A DNA stretch of 64,000 nucleotides from Abyssalbus ytuae (GTDB taxonomy: Bacteria; Bacteroidota; Bacteroidia; Flavobacteriales; Flavobacteriaceae). Location: positions 3,038,001-3,102,000 of the forward strand of contig NZ_CP094358.1 of NCBI RefSeq assembly GCF_022807975.1, read 5' to 3'. Shown here in pieces: positions 9,387 through 19,009 of this stretch; within the stretch, counting starts at the first letter, position 1; every line of letters starts with the position of its first letter. The notes under the pieces are model-generated. The model worked only from the letters and a program-made list of their open reading frames with translations. It was not told the origin of the DNA and did not search any database. The position numbers and the translations under genes were made by a program.

Positions 9387-10670
9387 ATGTCAACACTAAT
9401 GAAAATGCTAAAAATAGTAGTTTATAGTTTCATTTTATTTCTTTCCTTAACCGGTTATACGCAGTCTCTAAATATTATATCATTGGAAGAGTGCTATGAA
9501 CTGGCCAGGGAGAATTACCCTTTAATAAAACAAAATGATTTAATACATACTGCCAGTGATTTTTCGGTAGATAATATTATTACAGAAAATTTGCCAAAAG
9601 TTTCACTCAATGCGCAGGCAACATATCAATCGGAAGTAACTTCCTTGCCTGTCAGTATACCCAACGTTAATATTTCATCTTTAGATAAAGATCAATATAA
9701 GATTTTTGCAGAGATAAGTCAGAATATATACAATGGTAACCGGGTAGATAAAAAAATACGGATTGAAGAAATATCACAGGATATACAAACAAATCAATTG
9801 GAAATCGAACTATATCAGGTCAAGAAAAAAATAAGTCAATTGTATTTTGGGATCCTGTTAACAGATGAGCAATTAAAGCAAAACAAATTACAGGAAAAAG
9901 ATATACAAATAGCCATAGAAAAAACCCAGGCCCGAATTAACAATGGCACAGCTATAGAAAGCGACTTTTATTCTTTAAATGCAAATTTACTCTCAATCCG
10001 TCAAAAAAATACAGAGTTAAATGCACTTAAAAAGGCATATACTCAAATGTTAAGTCAATTTATTAACAAAGATTTAGATGTTAGTATTCAATTGAAAAAA
10101 CCTGAACAGGAATTATTAAAATCAGAAGCCATAAATAGATTAGAACTTGACTTTTTTAATAAACAAAAGATGTTAATTGATTTGCAATCTCAAATGCTTT
10201 CTGTAAAAGTATTGCCTGCCTTGTCATTATTTGCCCAGGCTGGCTATGGTAAACCAGCATTAAATATGTTAAGTAATGAATTTGAAGGATATCTGCTGGG
10301 GGGTGTCCGCTTAAATTGGCCTTTGTTTAATTTTTACACGAATAAAAATGAGAAAAAAATAAACCAAATAGAAAAAGAAAAACTGGAAGTTGAAAAAGAA
10401 ACTTTTCTGTTCAATACCAATTTAGAATTAACAAACCAAAATACCGAAATCGAGAAATACCAACAGTTGTTGTTAACTGATGATAATATAATAGAAATGT
10501 ATACTAATGTAAAGGAAATAGCCCTTTTTAAACTTGAGAATGGAACTATAGATGTTAACGATTTTTTACGGGACGTCAACCAGGAAAGCAAAGCAATTCA
10601 AAATAAATTAGTACACGAAATAAAACTTTTAATGATAATTGAAGAATTAAAAATAACACGAGGATTATAA
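9387..10670 (+). CDS. TolC-family outer-membrane efflux protein
   Basis: 427 residues. A signal peptide (KMLKIVVYSFILFLSLTG, cleaved near YTQS) is followed by LEECYELARENYPLIKQND, the usual start of an outer-membrane efflux protein, and a second helical repeat from about residue 235. The length is normal for the family. The first ATG is at 9387, but ATGs at 9399 and 9405 give a cleaner signal peptide and leave the operator outside the coding region. TolC trimers form the outer-membrane channel of tripartite pumps; the next five genes supply the rest of the pump with gaps of only a few bases. Confidence 0.92.
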   Translation: MSTLMKMLKIVVYSFILFLSLTGYTQSLNIISLEECYELARENYPLIKQNDLIHTASDFSVDNIITENLPKVSLNAQATYQSEVTSLPVSIPNVNISSLDKDQYKIFAEISQNIYNGNRVDKKIRIEEISQDIQTNQLEIELYQVKKKISQLYFGILLTDEQLKQNKLQEKDIQIAIEKTQARINNGTAIESDFYSLNANLLSIRQKNTELNALKKAYTQMLSQFINKDLDVSIQLKKPEQELLKSEAINRLELDFFNKQKMLIDLQSQMLSVKVLPALSLFAQAGYGKPALNMLSNEFEGYLLGGVRLNWPLFNFYTNKNEKKINQIEKEKLEVEKETFLFNTNLELTNQNTEIEKYQQLLLTDDNIIEMYTNVKEIALFKLENGTIDVNDFLRDVNQESKAIQNKLVHEIKLLMIIEELKITRGL

Positions 10671-10681
10671 ACTTAATTACC

Positions 10682-11572
10682 ATGAAAAAAACAATTTTAT
10701 TACTCCCAATATCACTTGTATTATTGTCCTGTAGCAACAAAAAAGGTCAATATGACGCCTCTGGTACATTTGAAGCTATTGAAGTGAAAATTGCTTCACA
10801 AGCAAACGGAGTTATAGAACAATTAAATATTTCAGAAGGGCAAACTTTAGAAATCGGACAGTTTTTAGGTTATATAGACAGTACTCAACTTTATTTAAAA
10901 AAGCAACAACTAGAGGCACAAATCAAAGTTTTATTAAATAAAAAGCCCAATATAATTGTTCAATTATCTTCTCTTGAGGAACAATTACGTCAGGCAAAAA
11001 GAGAGCAAAAACGTGTTCAAAATCTTGTTTCCGGAAATGCAGCACCTCAAAAATTGCTGGACGATGCCAATTCGCAGGTAGAGATCATAGAAAATAAAAT
11101 CAGGGCTCAAAAATCAACCTTATCCATAAACACTACAAGTTTAATTAATGAAACAGAACCACTGCAAATGCAAATCAGGCAGCTCAATGATCAACTCGAA
11201 AAATGTAAAATTATAAATAAGGTAAAAGGAACTGTTTTAATTAAATATGTTGAAGAAAATGAAATGGTTTCTCCGGGAAGCCCCTTATATAACATAGCAA
11301 ATCTGGATACTCTCACGTTAAGAGCCTACATAACCGGAAATCAATTACCGGAGGTAAAAATAAATCAGGAAGTAGAAGTATTGGTAGATAACGAATCAAA
11401 CGGTTATAAAACATACAAAGGTACTATCGGGTGGATAAGTGATAAAGCAGAATTTACCCCAAAAACCATACAGACGAAAGATGAAAGGGCAAATTTGGTT
11501 TATGCAGTAAAAATTGAAGTCCCTAACGATGGTTTTCTCAAAATTGGCATGTATGGCGAAGTTAATTTTTAA
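10682..11572 (+). CDS. HlyD/YbhG-type membrane-fusion lipoprotein
   Basis: 296 residues with a lipoprotein signal (LLSC, Cys17), as usual for periplasmic adaptors in this phylum. The half-lipoyl motif (IKIASQANGVIEQLNISEGQ pattern, about residues 35-60) is followed by a long alpha-helical hairpin of about 100 residues (KKQQLEAQ to NDQLEKCK) and the second half-lipoyl region (NKVKGTVLIKYVEENEMVSPGSPL). It links the ABC transporter in the inner membrane to the TolC channel. It is 11 bp after tolC and 2 bp before the first ATPase gene. Confidence 0.92.
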   Translation: MKKTILLLPISLVLLSCSNKKGQYDASGTFEAIEVKIASQANGVIEQLNISEGQTLEIGQFLGYIDSTQLYLKKQQLEAQIKVLLNKKPNIIVQLSSLEEQLRQAKREQKRVQNLVSGNAAPQKLLDDANSQVEIIENKIRAQKSTLSINTTSLINETEPLQMQIRQLNDQLEKCKIINKVKGTVLIKYVEENEMVSPGSPLYNIANLDTLTLRAYITGNQLPEVKINQEVEVLVDNESNGYKTYKGTIGWISDKAEFTPKTIQTKDERANLVYAVKIEVPNDGFLKIGMYGEVNF

Positions 11573-11574
11573 AT

Positions 11575-12483
11575 ATGAACACAGTAATTGTTGAAAATTT
11601 AAGCAAAAAGTACGATGAAAAAATTGTTGTAAATAATGTTTCGTTCAAAGTGAACGAAGGAGAACTGTTTGGTCTTATTGGCCCCGATGGTGCAGGAAAA
11701 ACAAGTATTTTCAGAATGCTGACTACACTTTTATTACCCGATAGCGGTATGGCAGAAGTATGTGGACATAATGTAGTATCCAATTACAAAGAAATTAGAA
11801 AAAGAATAGGATATATGCCCGGGAAATTTTCACTCTATCAGGATTTATCAGTAGAAGAAAATCTTAACTTTTTTGCTACCATATTTAATACAACTGTAGA
11901 AGCTAACTATAGTTTAATCAAAGATATTTATGTTCAACTGGAACCGTTCAAAAAAAGAAAATCAGGGAAGCTGTCGGGAGGTATGAAACAAAAGTTAGCA
12001 CTTTGTTGCGCATTAATTCACCGTCCGGAAGTTTTGTTTTTAGATGAGCCTACCACAGGGGTTGACACAGTATCAAGAAAGGAATTTTGGGCAATGTTGA
12101 AAAAATTAAAAAATGAAGGTATTACTATTTTGGTTTCAACTCCATATATGGATGAAGCCACACTTTGCGAACGCATTGGCCTAATACAAGATGGTAAAAT
12201 ACTTTCTATTGATACGCCTCAAACCATAATAAAAAAATACCCGGGTAGTTTATATGCGATTAAATCAGATAATATGATACAATTGTTATCGGATTTACGA
12301 AAACTTTCTATAATTGAATCCGTGCATTCGTTTGGTGAAGACCATCACGTTACCTTTAAAAACCACCATACAGATTTTTTGGAAATTGAGAATAAGCTAA
12401 AATCTCATCTCTCATACCCATTTAAAATACAGTCAATCAAACCCACGGTAGAAGATTGTTTCATTAAGTTAATGACAAATTAG
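11575..12483 (+). CDS. ABC transporter ATP-binding protein (first of two)
   Basis: 302 residues with a complete ABC ATPase: Walker A GPDGAGKTS near residue 36, signature LSGGMKQKLAL, Walker B VLFLDEPTTGVD, and a Thr in place of the usual switch His (VSTPYMDEATLCER). The last 80 residues form an added domain. It corresponds to the N-terminal half of E. coli YbhF, which carries both ATPases in one chain; here they are separate genes. It powers drug export by the two permeases downstream. Confidence 0.93.
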   Translation: MNTVIVENLSKKYDEKIVVNNVSFKVNEGELFGLIGPDGAGKTSIFRMLTTLLLPDSGMAEVCGHNVVSNYKEIRKRIGYMPGKFSLYQDLSVEENLNFFATIFNTTVEANYSLIKDIYVQLEPFKKRKSGKLSGGMKQKLALCCALIHRPEVLFLDEPTTGVDTVSRKEFWAMLKKLKNEGITILVSTPYMDEATLCERIGLIQDGKILSIDTPQTIIKKYPGSLYAIKSDNMIQLLSDLRKLSIIESVHSFGEDHHVTFKNHHTDFLEIENKLKSHLSYPFKIQSIKPTVEDCFIKLMTN

Positions 12484-12488
12484 TGTTT

Positions 12489-13235
12489 ATGACGCAGGAA
12501 AAAGTAATATCGGTTAACAGGCTTACTAAAAAGTTCGGAGATTTTATCGCCGTAAATGAGATAACTTTTGATGTTTATAAAGGTGAAATTTTTGGTTTTC
12601 TGGGAGCAAATGGAGCTGGTAAAACCACTGCAATGAAGATGTTGTGCGGTTTGTCAAAACCGTCTTCCGGTCAGGCTGAGGTAGCAGGATTTGATGTATA
12701 TAAACACACTGAAAAAATAAAAAGTAAAATTGGTTATATGAGCCAGAAGTTCTCACTTTATGAAGATTTAACGGTAAAAGAGAATATTACTTTTTTTGGC
12801 GGTATCTATGGACTTGGAAACAAAGAGTTAAAAAGACAAACAGAGTACCTGATAGAAACTTTAGGATTGCAGTCCGAAACAAATAAATTAGTAGGGGATC
12901 TGCCCTTGGGATGGAAGCAAAAGTTAGCTTTTTCTGTGGCAGTTATTCATAAACCGTCCATAGTTTTTTTAGACGAACCCACTGGCGGAGTAGATCCTAT
13001 TACCCGCAGGCAATTTTGGGATTTAATTTATCAGGCAACTCAAAATGGAATAACCGTGTTTGTTACTACTCATTATATGGACGAAGCCGAATATTGTAAT
13101 CGGATTTCAATGATGGTGGATGGTGTTATTGCTGCACTTGATACGCCTGCTAACTTAAAAGGAAAACACAATGTAGAAACTATGGATGAGGTTTTCTATT
13201 ATTTAGCACGTACGGCCAAAAGAAAATCAGATTAG
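12489..13235 (+). CDS. ABC transporter ATP-binding protein (second of two)
   Basis: 248 residues from ATG 12489; a GTG at 12483 overlaps the previous stop and is less likely. Walker A is GANGAGKTT and Walker B is IVFLDEPTGGVD, with a proper switch His in TTHYMDEAEYC. The signature is altered to LPLGWKQKLAF instead of LSGGQ, the pattern also known for the second half of YbhF. So the two ATPases probably form an asymmetric pair with one regular and one degenerate composite site. The stop abuts the next start (TAGATG). Confidence 0.93.
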   Translation: MTQEKVISVNRLTKKFGDFIAVNEITFDVYKGEIFGFLGANGAGKTTAMKMLCGLSKPSSGQAEVAGFDVYKHTEKIKSKIGYMSQKFSLYEDLTVKENITFFGGIYGLGNKELKRQTEYLIETLGLQSETNKLVGDLPLGWKQKLAFSVAVIHKPSIVFLDEPTGGVDPITRRQFWDLIYQATQNGITVFVTTHYMDEAEYCNRISMMVDGVIAALDTPANLKGKHNVETMDEVFYYLARTAKRKSD

Positions 13236-14342
13236 ATGAAACAATTTCTAACATTTGTAAAAAAAGAATTCTATCACGTTTTCCGGGATAATAAAACCTT
13301 GCTTTTACTCTTTGGAATGCCTGTTGCACAAATTGTGCTATTTGGTTTTGCATTGACCAATGAAATTAAAAATGCCAAAATAGTAGTGTGTGATTATGCC
13401 AATAGTGAAACATCCCATCAAATCATAGAAAAAATTTCAGCTTCCCGTTATTTTGACGTTGAAGACATTTTTTTAAACAACCAGCATATTGAAGAATATT
13501 TTAAGAAAGGCTATGTAAAACTAGCTGTAGTGATACCGAATAATTTTCAAAATCAGCTTTATCGTGATGAACAGGCTCAGATTCAAATTATTGCAGATGC
13601 TTCCGATCCTAATACTGCAGCTTCCTTAACATCTTATGTAAGCTCAATAATAAAAGATTATCAGCAGCAATTAAATCCTGTTTCAAGTCAGTCTATACAA
13701 ATTAAACCGGAAATCAGGATGCTGTATAACCCCGAATTAAAAGGAGCCACCAATTTTGTTCCCGGGGTAATGGCCCTGGTTCTTTTATTAATTTGTGTAT
13801 TAATGACTTCGGTTTCCATAGTAAGGGAGAAAGAAAGAGGAACAATGGAAGTACTTCTGGTCTCACCTATGCACCCGATAATAGTAGTTATCTCTAAAGC
13901 AGTTCCCTATTTCTTTTTATCATTAGTAAATCTTACAGTCATTATTATAATGAGCATATTACTATTGGATATGCCCTTAAATGGGAGTATTTTTTTGTTG
14001 TATCTTGAAAGCAGCATTTTTATATCCTGTGCTTTATCCTTAGGACTATTAATATCAAATAGTACCAATTCCCAGCAAGCAGCAATGTTAATATCACTTA
14101 TGGGAATGATGTTGCCTACCGTATTATTCTCGGGTTTTATGTTTCCATTGGAAAATATGCCGTTGCCTCTTCAATGGTTTGCAAATATTGTTCCTTCCAA
14201 ATGGTATTATAGTATTGTAAAATCCATTATGATAAAAGGTTTGGGCATTACCGCTATTTGGAAAGAAACTTTGATTTTGTTTGGTATGACAATAGCATTG
14301 TTGACCATAAGCTTTAAAAAGTTTAAAATAAGATTGTCATGA
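13236..14342 (+). CDS. ABC-2 type permease (YbhS-like)
   Basis: 368 residues. One N-terminal membrane helix (LLLLFGMPVAQIVLFGFAL) is followed by a large extracytoplasmic domain (about residues 40-170) and five to six helices in the C-terminal half, with the conserved coupling segment SIVREKERGTMEVLLVSPM. This is the ABC-2 exporter fold. Its start follows the ATPase stop directly, and its stop overlaps the next permease by 4 bp (ATGA). Confidence 0.92.
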   Translation: MKQFLTFVKKEFYHVFRDNKTLLLLFGMPVAQIVLFGFALTNEIKNAKIVVCDYANSETSHQIIEKISASRYFDVEDIFLNNQHIEEYFKKGYVKLAVVIPNNFQNQLYRDEQAQIQIIADASDPNTAASLTSYVSSIIKDYQQQLNPVSSQSIQIKPEIRMLYNPELKGATNFVPGVMALVLLLICVLMTSVSIVREKERGTMEVLLVSPMHPIIVVISKAVPYFFLSLVNLTVIIIMSILLLDMPLNGSIFLLYLESSIFISCALSLGLLISNSTNSQQAAMLISLMGMMLPTVLFSGFMFPLENMPLPLQWFANIVPSKWYYSIVKSIMIKGLGITAIWKETLILFGMTIALLTISFKKFKIRLS

Positions 14343-15463
14343 GAGTATTGAAGTTTTTATTAATAAAGGAGTTTAAACAAATATTCAGGAATAGAACATT
14401 ATTACCTATGATTTTCTTAATGCCAATAATACAATTACTTATTTTACCCCTGGCAGCAGATTATGAGACAAAAAATATCAATGTTTTTATTGTAGATCAT
14501 GATAAGTCGGCCTACTCTACGGACTTATTATCTAAAATAACTTCTTCCGGATATTTCAGGTTGGTCGATTATGACACTTCCTATAAAAAGGCCCTTAGCT
14601 ATATTGAATCCAACAAAGCTGATTTAATACTCGAAATTCCCAGAGATTTTGAAAAAAATCTTAGTAGAGACAGAAAACAAAAACTCTTTATAGCTATAAA
14701 TGCCATTAATGGTACAAAAGCAGGTTTGGGAGGAACTTATTTACGTTCAATTCTTCAGGATTTTAATCGTAGTATTATAACAGAATCCAATGTTGCTACT
14801 AACAGAGGTGCAGAAATGAAAAGCATCAATATAACAGTTTCCAATTGGTTTAATCCGTATTTAAATTATAAAACATTTATGGTGCCGGCTATTCTTGTAA
14901 TATTGGTAACTATGGTAGGAGCTTATATGTGCAGTTTAAATATTGTCAAAGAAAAAGAGATAGGTACCATTGAACAAATTAATGTAACTCCTATAAAGAA
15001 ACATCACTACATTTTAGGAAAACTCCTTCCGTTTTGGATTATAGGGATCACTGTTTTTAGCATAGGATTTTTTATTGTTGCATGGGGAATATATGGTATA
15101 GTGCCTGTTGGTAATCTCCTTTTACTTTATGGATACCTGGCTTTGTATTTAGTTGCTTTACTTGGTTTCGGGTTACTGGTTTCTACCTATGCCTCCTCTC
15201 AACAGCAGGCAATGTCTGTAGCATTCTTTTTTGTAATGATTTTTATTTTAATGAGTGGACTGTTCACACCAATTGACTCAATGCCGGAATGGGCAAAATT
15301 TATAGCGTGGAGTAATCCCGTAACCTATTTTATAGAAGTTATGCGTATGGTCGTACTCAAAGGGAGCGGGTTTGCCAATATAGGTAAACATACCCTCATT
15401 ATGTTTGGGTTTGCAATACTATTGAATGGATGGGCAGTAGTTAATTATAAAAAAACGAGTTAA
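14339..15463 (+). CDS. ABC-2 type permease (YbhR-like)
   Basis: 374 residues with the same plan as the preceding permease: a helix near residue 25, an external domain, then a C-terminal membrane half with the coupling segment NIVKEKEIGTIEQINVTPI and the final helices. The two permeases form the membrane heterodimer of the pump. The 4-bp overlap implies translational coupling. It is the last gene of the operon; a hairpin follows about 40 bp after the stop. Confidence 0.92.
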   Translation: MRVLKFLLIKEFKQIFRNRTLLPMIFLMPIIQLLILPLAADYETKNINVFIVDHDKSAYSTDLLSKITSSGYFRLVDYDTSYKKALSYIESNKADLILEIPRDFEKNLSRDRKQKLFIAINAINGTKAGLGGTYLRSILQDFNRSIITESNVATNRGAEMKSINITVSNWFNPYLNYKTFMVPAILVILVTMVGAYMCSLNIVKEKEIGTIEQINVTPIKKHHYILGKLLPFWIIGITVFSIGFFIVAWGIYGIVPVGNLLLLYGYLALYLVALLGFGLLVSTYASSQQQAMSVAFFFVMIFILMSGLFTPIDSMPEWAKFIAWSNPVTYFIEVMRMVVLKGSGFANIGKHTLIMFGFAILLNGWAVVNYKKTS

Positions 15464-15504
15464 TACATATACCCGCATTTCCTGTTTTATTTTAAGTATG
15501 CTTT

Positions 15505-15524
15505 TGCATAAGCAGCCTTATGCA
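15505..15524 (+). terminator. Candidate terminator of the efflux operon
   Basis: TGCATAAG (15505-15512), loop CAGC, CTTATGCA (15517-15524) form a perfect 8-bp stem 42 bp after the permease stop. The T run (TTTTTTTAATT) begins about 10 bp later, so termination is likely but not textbook. The rest of the 211-bp gap to nrdB shows no clear promoter. Confidence 0.45.
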
Positions 15525-15674
15525 TAAACCCTGATTTTTTTAATTATTTCGGACTGCATTTTTCTTTGTTAATAAAAATGTTAAGAACCAAAAAGCATAC
15601 TTCTAAATATCACCCAAAGAAAATTATAATTTTATGTTCTATTATTTAGATCAATTCTACTTAGCAAAATATTC

Positions 15675-16949
15675 ATGGAAATCACCACTATTATAAAAAG
15701 AAATTTTACGACTGAACCATTTAATTCTCAAAAAGTTACCAATGCTGTGTTAAAGGCAATGCTTGCAGTAAATCATGGAAAAGTGATCGATGCAGAACAC
15801 ATAGCAAAAAACGTTTATTATGAGTTGCTGGAACGTAAAAAGCTCGATACAAATTATATTCCCACTGTAGAAGAAGTTCAGGATGTAGTAGAAAACAAAT
15901 TAATGGAAAGTGAATTTCATGATGTTGCAAAAGCTTACATTCTTTACCGTAATAAAAGGGCAGAAACCAGAAAAAAAGACATTTTTGAAAAAAGAATTAA
16001 TTTAAAGCCTTACGAGTATCCTGATCTGTATGAATATGTTCCCGCCATAAGACATTCATATTGGATTCATACCGAATTTAATTTTACCAGTGATATTCAG
16101 GATTTCAAAACACACCTTACTCCCGTAGAACGCAATATTATAAAAAATACCATGTTGGCTATTTCACAAATTGAAGTAGCAGTAAAAACTTTTTGGGGAG
16201 ATATCTACCAGAGAATGCCCAAGCCCGAAATAGGCTCGGTAGGTGCTACTTTTGCCGAAAGTGAGGTAAGACATCATGATGCATATTCACATTTGCTGGA
16301 AATATTAGGACTCAACAAAGAATTTGAAGAATTAAAGAAAAAACCGGTAATCATGAACCGGGTTCAGTATCTCGAAACAGCTCTTAAAAATGCCAAAAGT
16401 GATAACAAGAAAGAGTATGCAGAATCTATTCTGCTATTCTCATTATTTATAGAGCATGTTTCACTTTTCTCCCAGTTTTTAATCATCATGGCTTTTAACA
16501 AGCATAAAAACATGCTTAAAGGTATTTCCAATGTGGTAGAAGCCACATCAAAAGAAGAACAAATACATGGAGACTTTGGGATAGATGTTATTAATATAAT
16601 TAAAGAAGAAAACCCTGAATGGTTTGACGATACTTATAAGAACATGATTAAGGAAATGTGCAAAGATGCTTTTATAGCAGAAAGTAAAATTGTTGATTGG
16701 ATTTTTGAAGATGGTGAACTTGATTTTTTACCCAGAAATGTTGTGAATGAATTTATAAAAAACAGGTTCAATAATTCACTGGAAAGTATAGGTATTGAAA
16801 AGATATTTGATATTGACCGGCAATTATTGGCACAAACAGAATGGTTTGACGATGAGATCATAGGAACAAAACATGGAGATTTTTTTGTAAAACGTTCTAT
16901 AAATTACAGTAAAAGAGTACAAAGTATAACCAGTGATGACCTTTTTTAA
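15675..16949 (+). CDS. nrdB: Ribonucleotide reductase small subunit with N-terminal ATP-cone
   Basis: 424 residues, about 90-100 longer than ordinary NrdB. Residues 1-100 form an ATP-cone (IIKRNFTTEPFNSQKVTNAVLKAM, VEEVQDVVENKLM, AYILYRNKRAETR). The ferritin-like radical domain follows with metal-ligand candidates Asp176, Glu197, His200 (ExxH), Glu260, Glu295 and His298 (ExxH), and Tyr204 at the usual radical-Tyr position. Such NrdB proteins are known from flavobacteria (Leeuwenhoekiella blandensis), where dATP binding to the cone on NrdB turns the enzyme off and the metal centre is manganese. Whether this enzyme uses a Tyr radical or a Mn centre cannot be seen. nrdA follows after 92 bp. Confidence 0.95.
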   Translation: MEITTIIKRNFTTEPFNSQKVTNAVLKAMLAVNHGKVIDAEHIAKNVYYELLERKKLDTNYIPTVEEVQDVVENKLMESEFHDVAKAYILYRNKRAETRKKDIFEKRINLKPYEYPDLYEYVPAIRHSYWIHTEFNFTSDIQDFKTHLTPVERNIIKNTMLAISQIEVAVKTFWGDIYQRMPKPEIGSVGATFAESEVRHHDAYSHLLEILGLNKEFEELKKKPVIMNRVQYLETALKNAKSDNKKEYAESILLFSLFIEHVSLFSQFLIIMAFNKHKNMLKGISNVVEATSKEEQIHGDFGIDVINIIKEENPEWFDDTYKNMIKEMCKDAFIAESKIVDWIFEDGELDFLPRNVVNEFIKNRFNNSLESIGIEKIFDIDRQLLAQTEWFDDEIIGTKHGDFFVKRSINYSKRVQSITSDDLF

Positions 16950-17041
16950 ATTATAAATGAGGTATAACCAAAGTTAGTTATAAGCCTAAATAATTATTAG
17001 CGAATTCCACCTGACCTTTAAAAAGCAAACAGAAATAACGT

Positions 17042-18832
17042 ATGAAAGAACAGATCCAGACACAAAATTTAAATGAAATTAATAATGATGATAGTAAACG
17101 CCTGATTTCTGCCAGAAAAGAATCACTTTCCAAAGCAAATCATAGCAATAATGACAATGAGTTTAAATGGCTTAATGAATACAGCCGTAAATTTTTAGCG
17201 TCAGGATATCTTACAGAGGGTATAAGCGCCGAACAACGTATCCGTGAAATTGCAGACAGGGCAGAACAAATATTGATGATACCCGGGTATGCCGATAAAT
17301 TCTATCATTATATGTCCGAAGGATTCTTTTCTTTAGCCTCGCCTGTCTGGTCTAATTTTGGTAAAGAAAGGGGCTTACCTATAAGTTGTTTCGGCTCACA
17401 TCTGGATGATGATATGGGTAATATTCTTTATACACAGTCTGAAGTTGGTATGATGTCAAAATTAGGAGGTGGAACTTCAGGATATTTTGGAAAAATAAGG
17501 CATCGTGGAGCTTCTGTGAAAAATAACGGACAAGCATCGGGGGCTGTGCACATAATGCAACTTTTTGAAACCATGGTCGATGTGGTAAGCCAGGGATCTG
17601 TACGCCGCGGACGTTTTTCTCCCTATTTGCCTGTTGAGCATCCGGATATTCTTGAGTTTTTAGAAATTGGTACCGAAGGAAACCCTATTCAGGAACTTAC
17701 TCACGGAATTACGGTAACTAACCGGTGGATGCAGGAAATGGCAGATGGAGATGTTGAAAAAAGAAATGTGTGGGCACGGGTTTTACAACGCAGGGGAGAG
17801 ATGGGTTACCCTTATATTTTCTTTTCCGATAATGCAAATAATAATGCAGCAGATGTATATAAAGACAAAAAACACAATATTTACGCCAGTAACCTGTGTA
17901 CGGAAATTATGCTGCCATCCAATGAAAAGTGGTCTTTTGTATGCGTGTTGTCATCCATAAATCTTTTACATTATGATAAGTGGAAAAATACAGATGCGGT
18001 AGAAACCATGGTGTATTTTCTCGATGCTGTACTTACTGAATTTATAGAAAAACTCGAAATTTACCGAGACTCGGACAATAGGGATGATCAGCAAACTTTT
18101 ATGTTTATGGAAAGAGCATATAATTTTGCAAAAGACAACCGGGCACTGGGGCTTGGAGCATTAGGATGGCACTCCCTTTTACAATCAAAAATGATTTCTT
18201 TTGATAGCCAGGAAGCATATAATTTAAATAATGAAATATTCAGGACTATTCAGGAAAAATCATATAAAGCATCGCAGGAACTCGCCGAAAAATTTGGAGA
18301 ACCTGCAGTACTTAAAGGGTATGGACGGCGAAATACCACATTAAATGCTATTGCACCCACTACCTCTTCAGCCTTTATTTTAGGGCAGGTATCTCAAGGC
18401 ATTGAACCCATGTGGTCCAATATTTATGTAAAAGATATAGCTAAACTTAAAACCACTATAAAGAATCCTTACTTACTTGAATTATTGGAGCAGAAAGGGA
18501 AAAATACACCCGAAGTATGGAAAAGTATCAGGGATCACGACGGTTCGGTACAGCACCTGGAATTTTTAACTGAACAAGAGAAAGCTGTTTTTATGACTTA
18601 TTCAGAAATAGATCAACTGGATATTATTTATCAGGCTGCCGGCAGGCAACAATATATTGATCAGGGTCAATCGGTTAATATTATTGTTCATCCGGAAATG
18701 CCGACAAAAGACATCAATAAAATTCATATGACAGCTTGGAAATTAGGCCTTAAATCATTGTACTATCAACACAGTATGAATGCCGCACAGAAATTTAAGC
18801 AAAAGAAAGTCTGCACAAGTTGTGAAGCTTAG
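17042..18832 (+). CDS. nrdA: Ribonucleotide reductase large (catalytic) subunit lacking the ATP-cone
   Basis: 596 residues. The catalytic cysteines are all visible: Cys116 (ISCFG) and Cys301 (VCVLSSINL) as the redox pair, Cys286 in NLCTE as the radical site, the paired tyrosines in LYYQHS for radical transfer, and the C-terminal CTSC (Cys591, Cys594) for re-reduction. The N-terminus has no ATP-cone: the first 50 residues are hydrophilic and lead directly into the helical domain. The overall activity switch must therefore be the cone on NrdB encoded upstream. It makes deoxyribonucleotides from ribonucleoside diphosphates in the cytoplasm. Confidence 0.96.
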   Translation: MKEQIQTQNLNEINNDDSKRLISARKESLSKANHSNNDNEFKWLNEYSRKFLASGYLTEGISAEQRIREIADRAEQILMIPGYADKFYHYMSEGFFSLASPVWSNFGKERGLPISCFGSHLDDDMGNILYTQSEVGMMSKLGGGTSGYFGKIRHRGASVKNNGQASGAVHIMQLFETMVDVVSQGSVRRGRFSPYLPVEHPDILEFLEIGTEGNPIQELTHGITVTNRWMQEMADGDVEKRNVWARVLQRRGEMGYPYIFFSDNANNNAADVYKDKKHNIYASNLCTEIMLPSNEKWSFVCVLSSINLLHYDKWKNTDAVETMVYFLDAVLTEFIEKLEIYRDSDNRDDQQTFMFMERAYNFAKDNRALGLGALGWHSLLQSKMISFDSQEAYNLNNEIFRTIQEKSYKASQELAEKFGEPAVLKGYGRRNTTLNAIAPTTSSAFILGQVSQGIEPMWSNIYVKDIAKLKTTIKNPYLLELLEQKGKNTPEVWKSIRDHDGSVQHLEFLTEQEKAVFMTYSEIDQLDIIYQAAGRQQYIDQGQSVNIIVHPEMPTKDINKIHMTAWKLGLKSLYYQHSMNAAQKFKQKKVCTSCEA

Positions 18833-18948
18833 TCAGGGATTATTTATTTTAAGTTTTCACTTAATGAGTTTCTGAAAATTATCAAGATACTATAAAGAAA
18901 GGGATATTCATATAAGAAGACTCTCTTTATAAGATGTATTCCAAAAGT

Positions 18949-18986
18949 AAGAATGTGAATAATAGATGAAAATTATTCACATTCTT
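18949..18986. terminator. Bidirectional terminator between nrdA and the receptor gene
   Basis: AAGAATGTGAATAA (18949-18962) and TTATTCACATTCTT (18973-18986) pair perfectly over 14 bp with a 10-base loop. It lies between the convergent nrdA and TonB-receptor genes, so it can serve both. Confidence 0.8.
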
Positions 18987-19009
18987 ATTTATACATAGCT
19001 GGCTATTTT

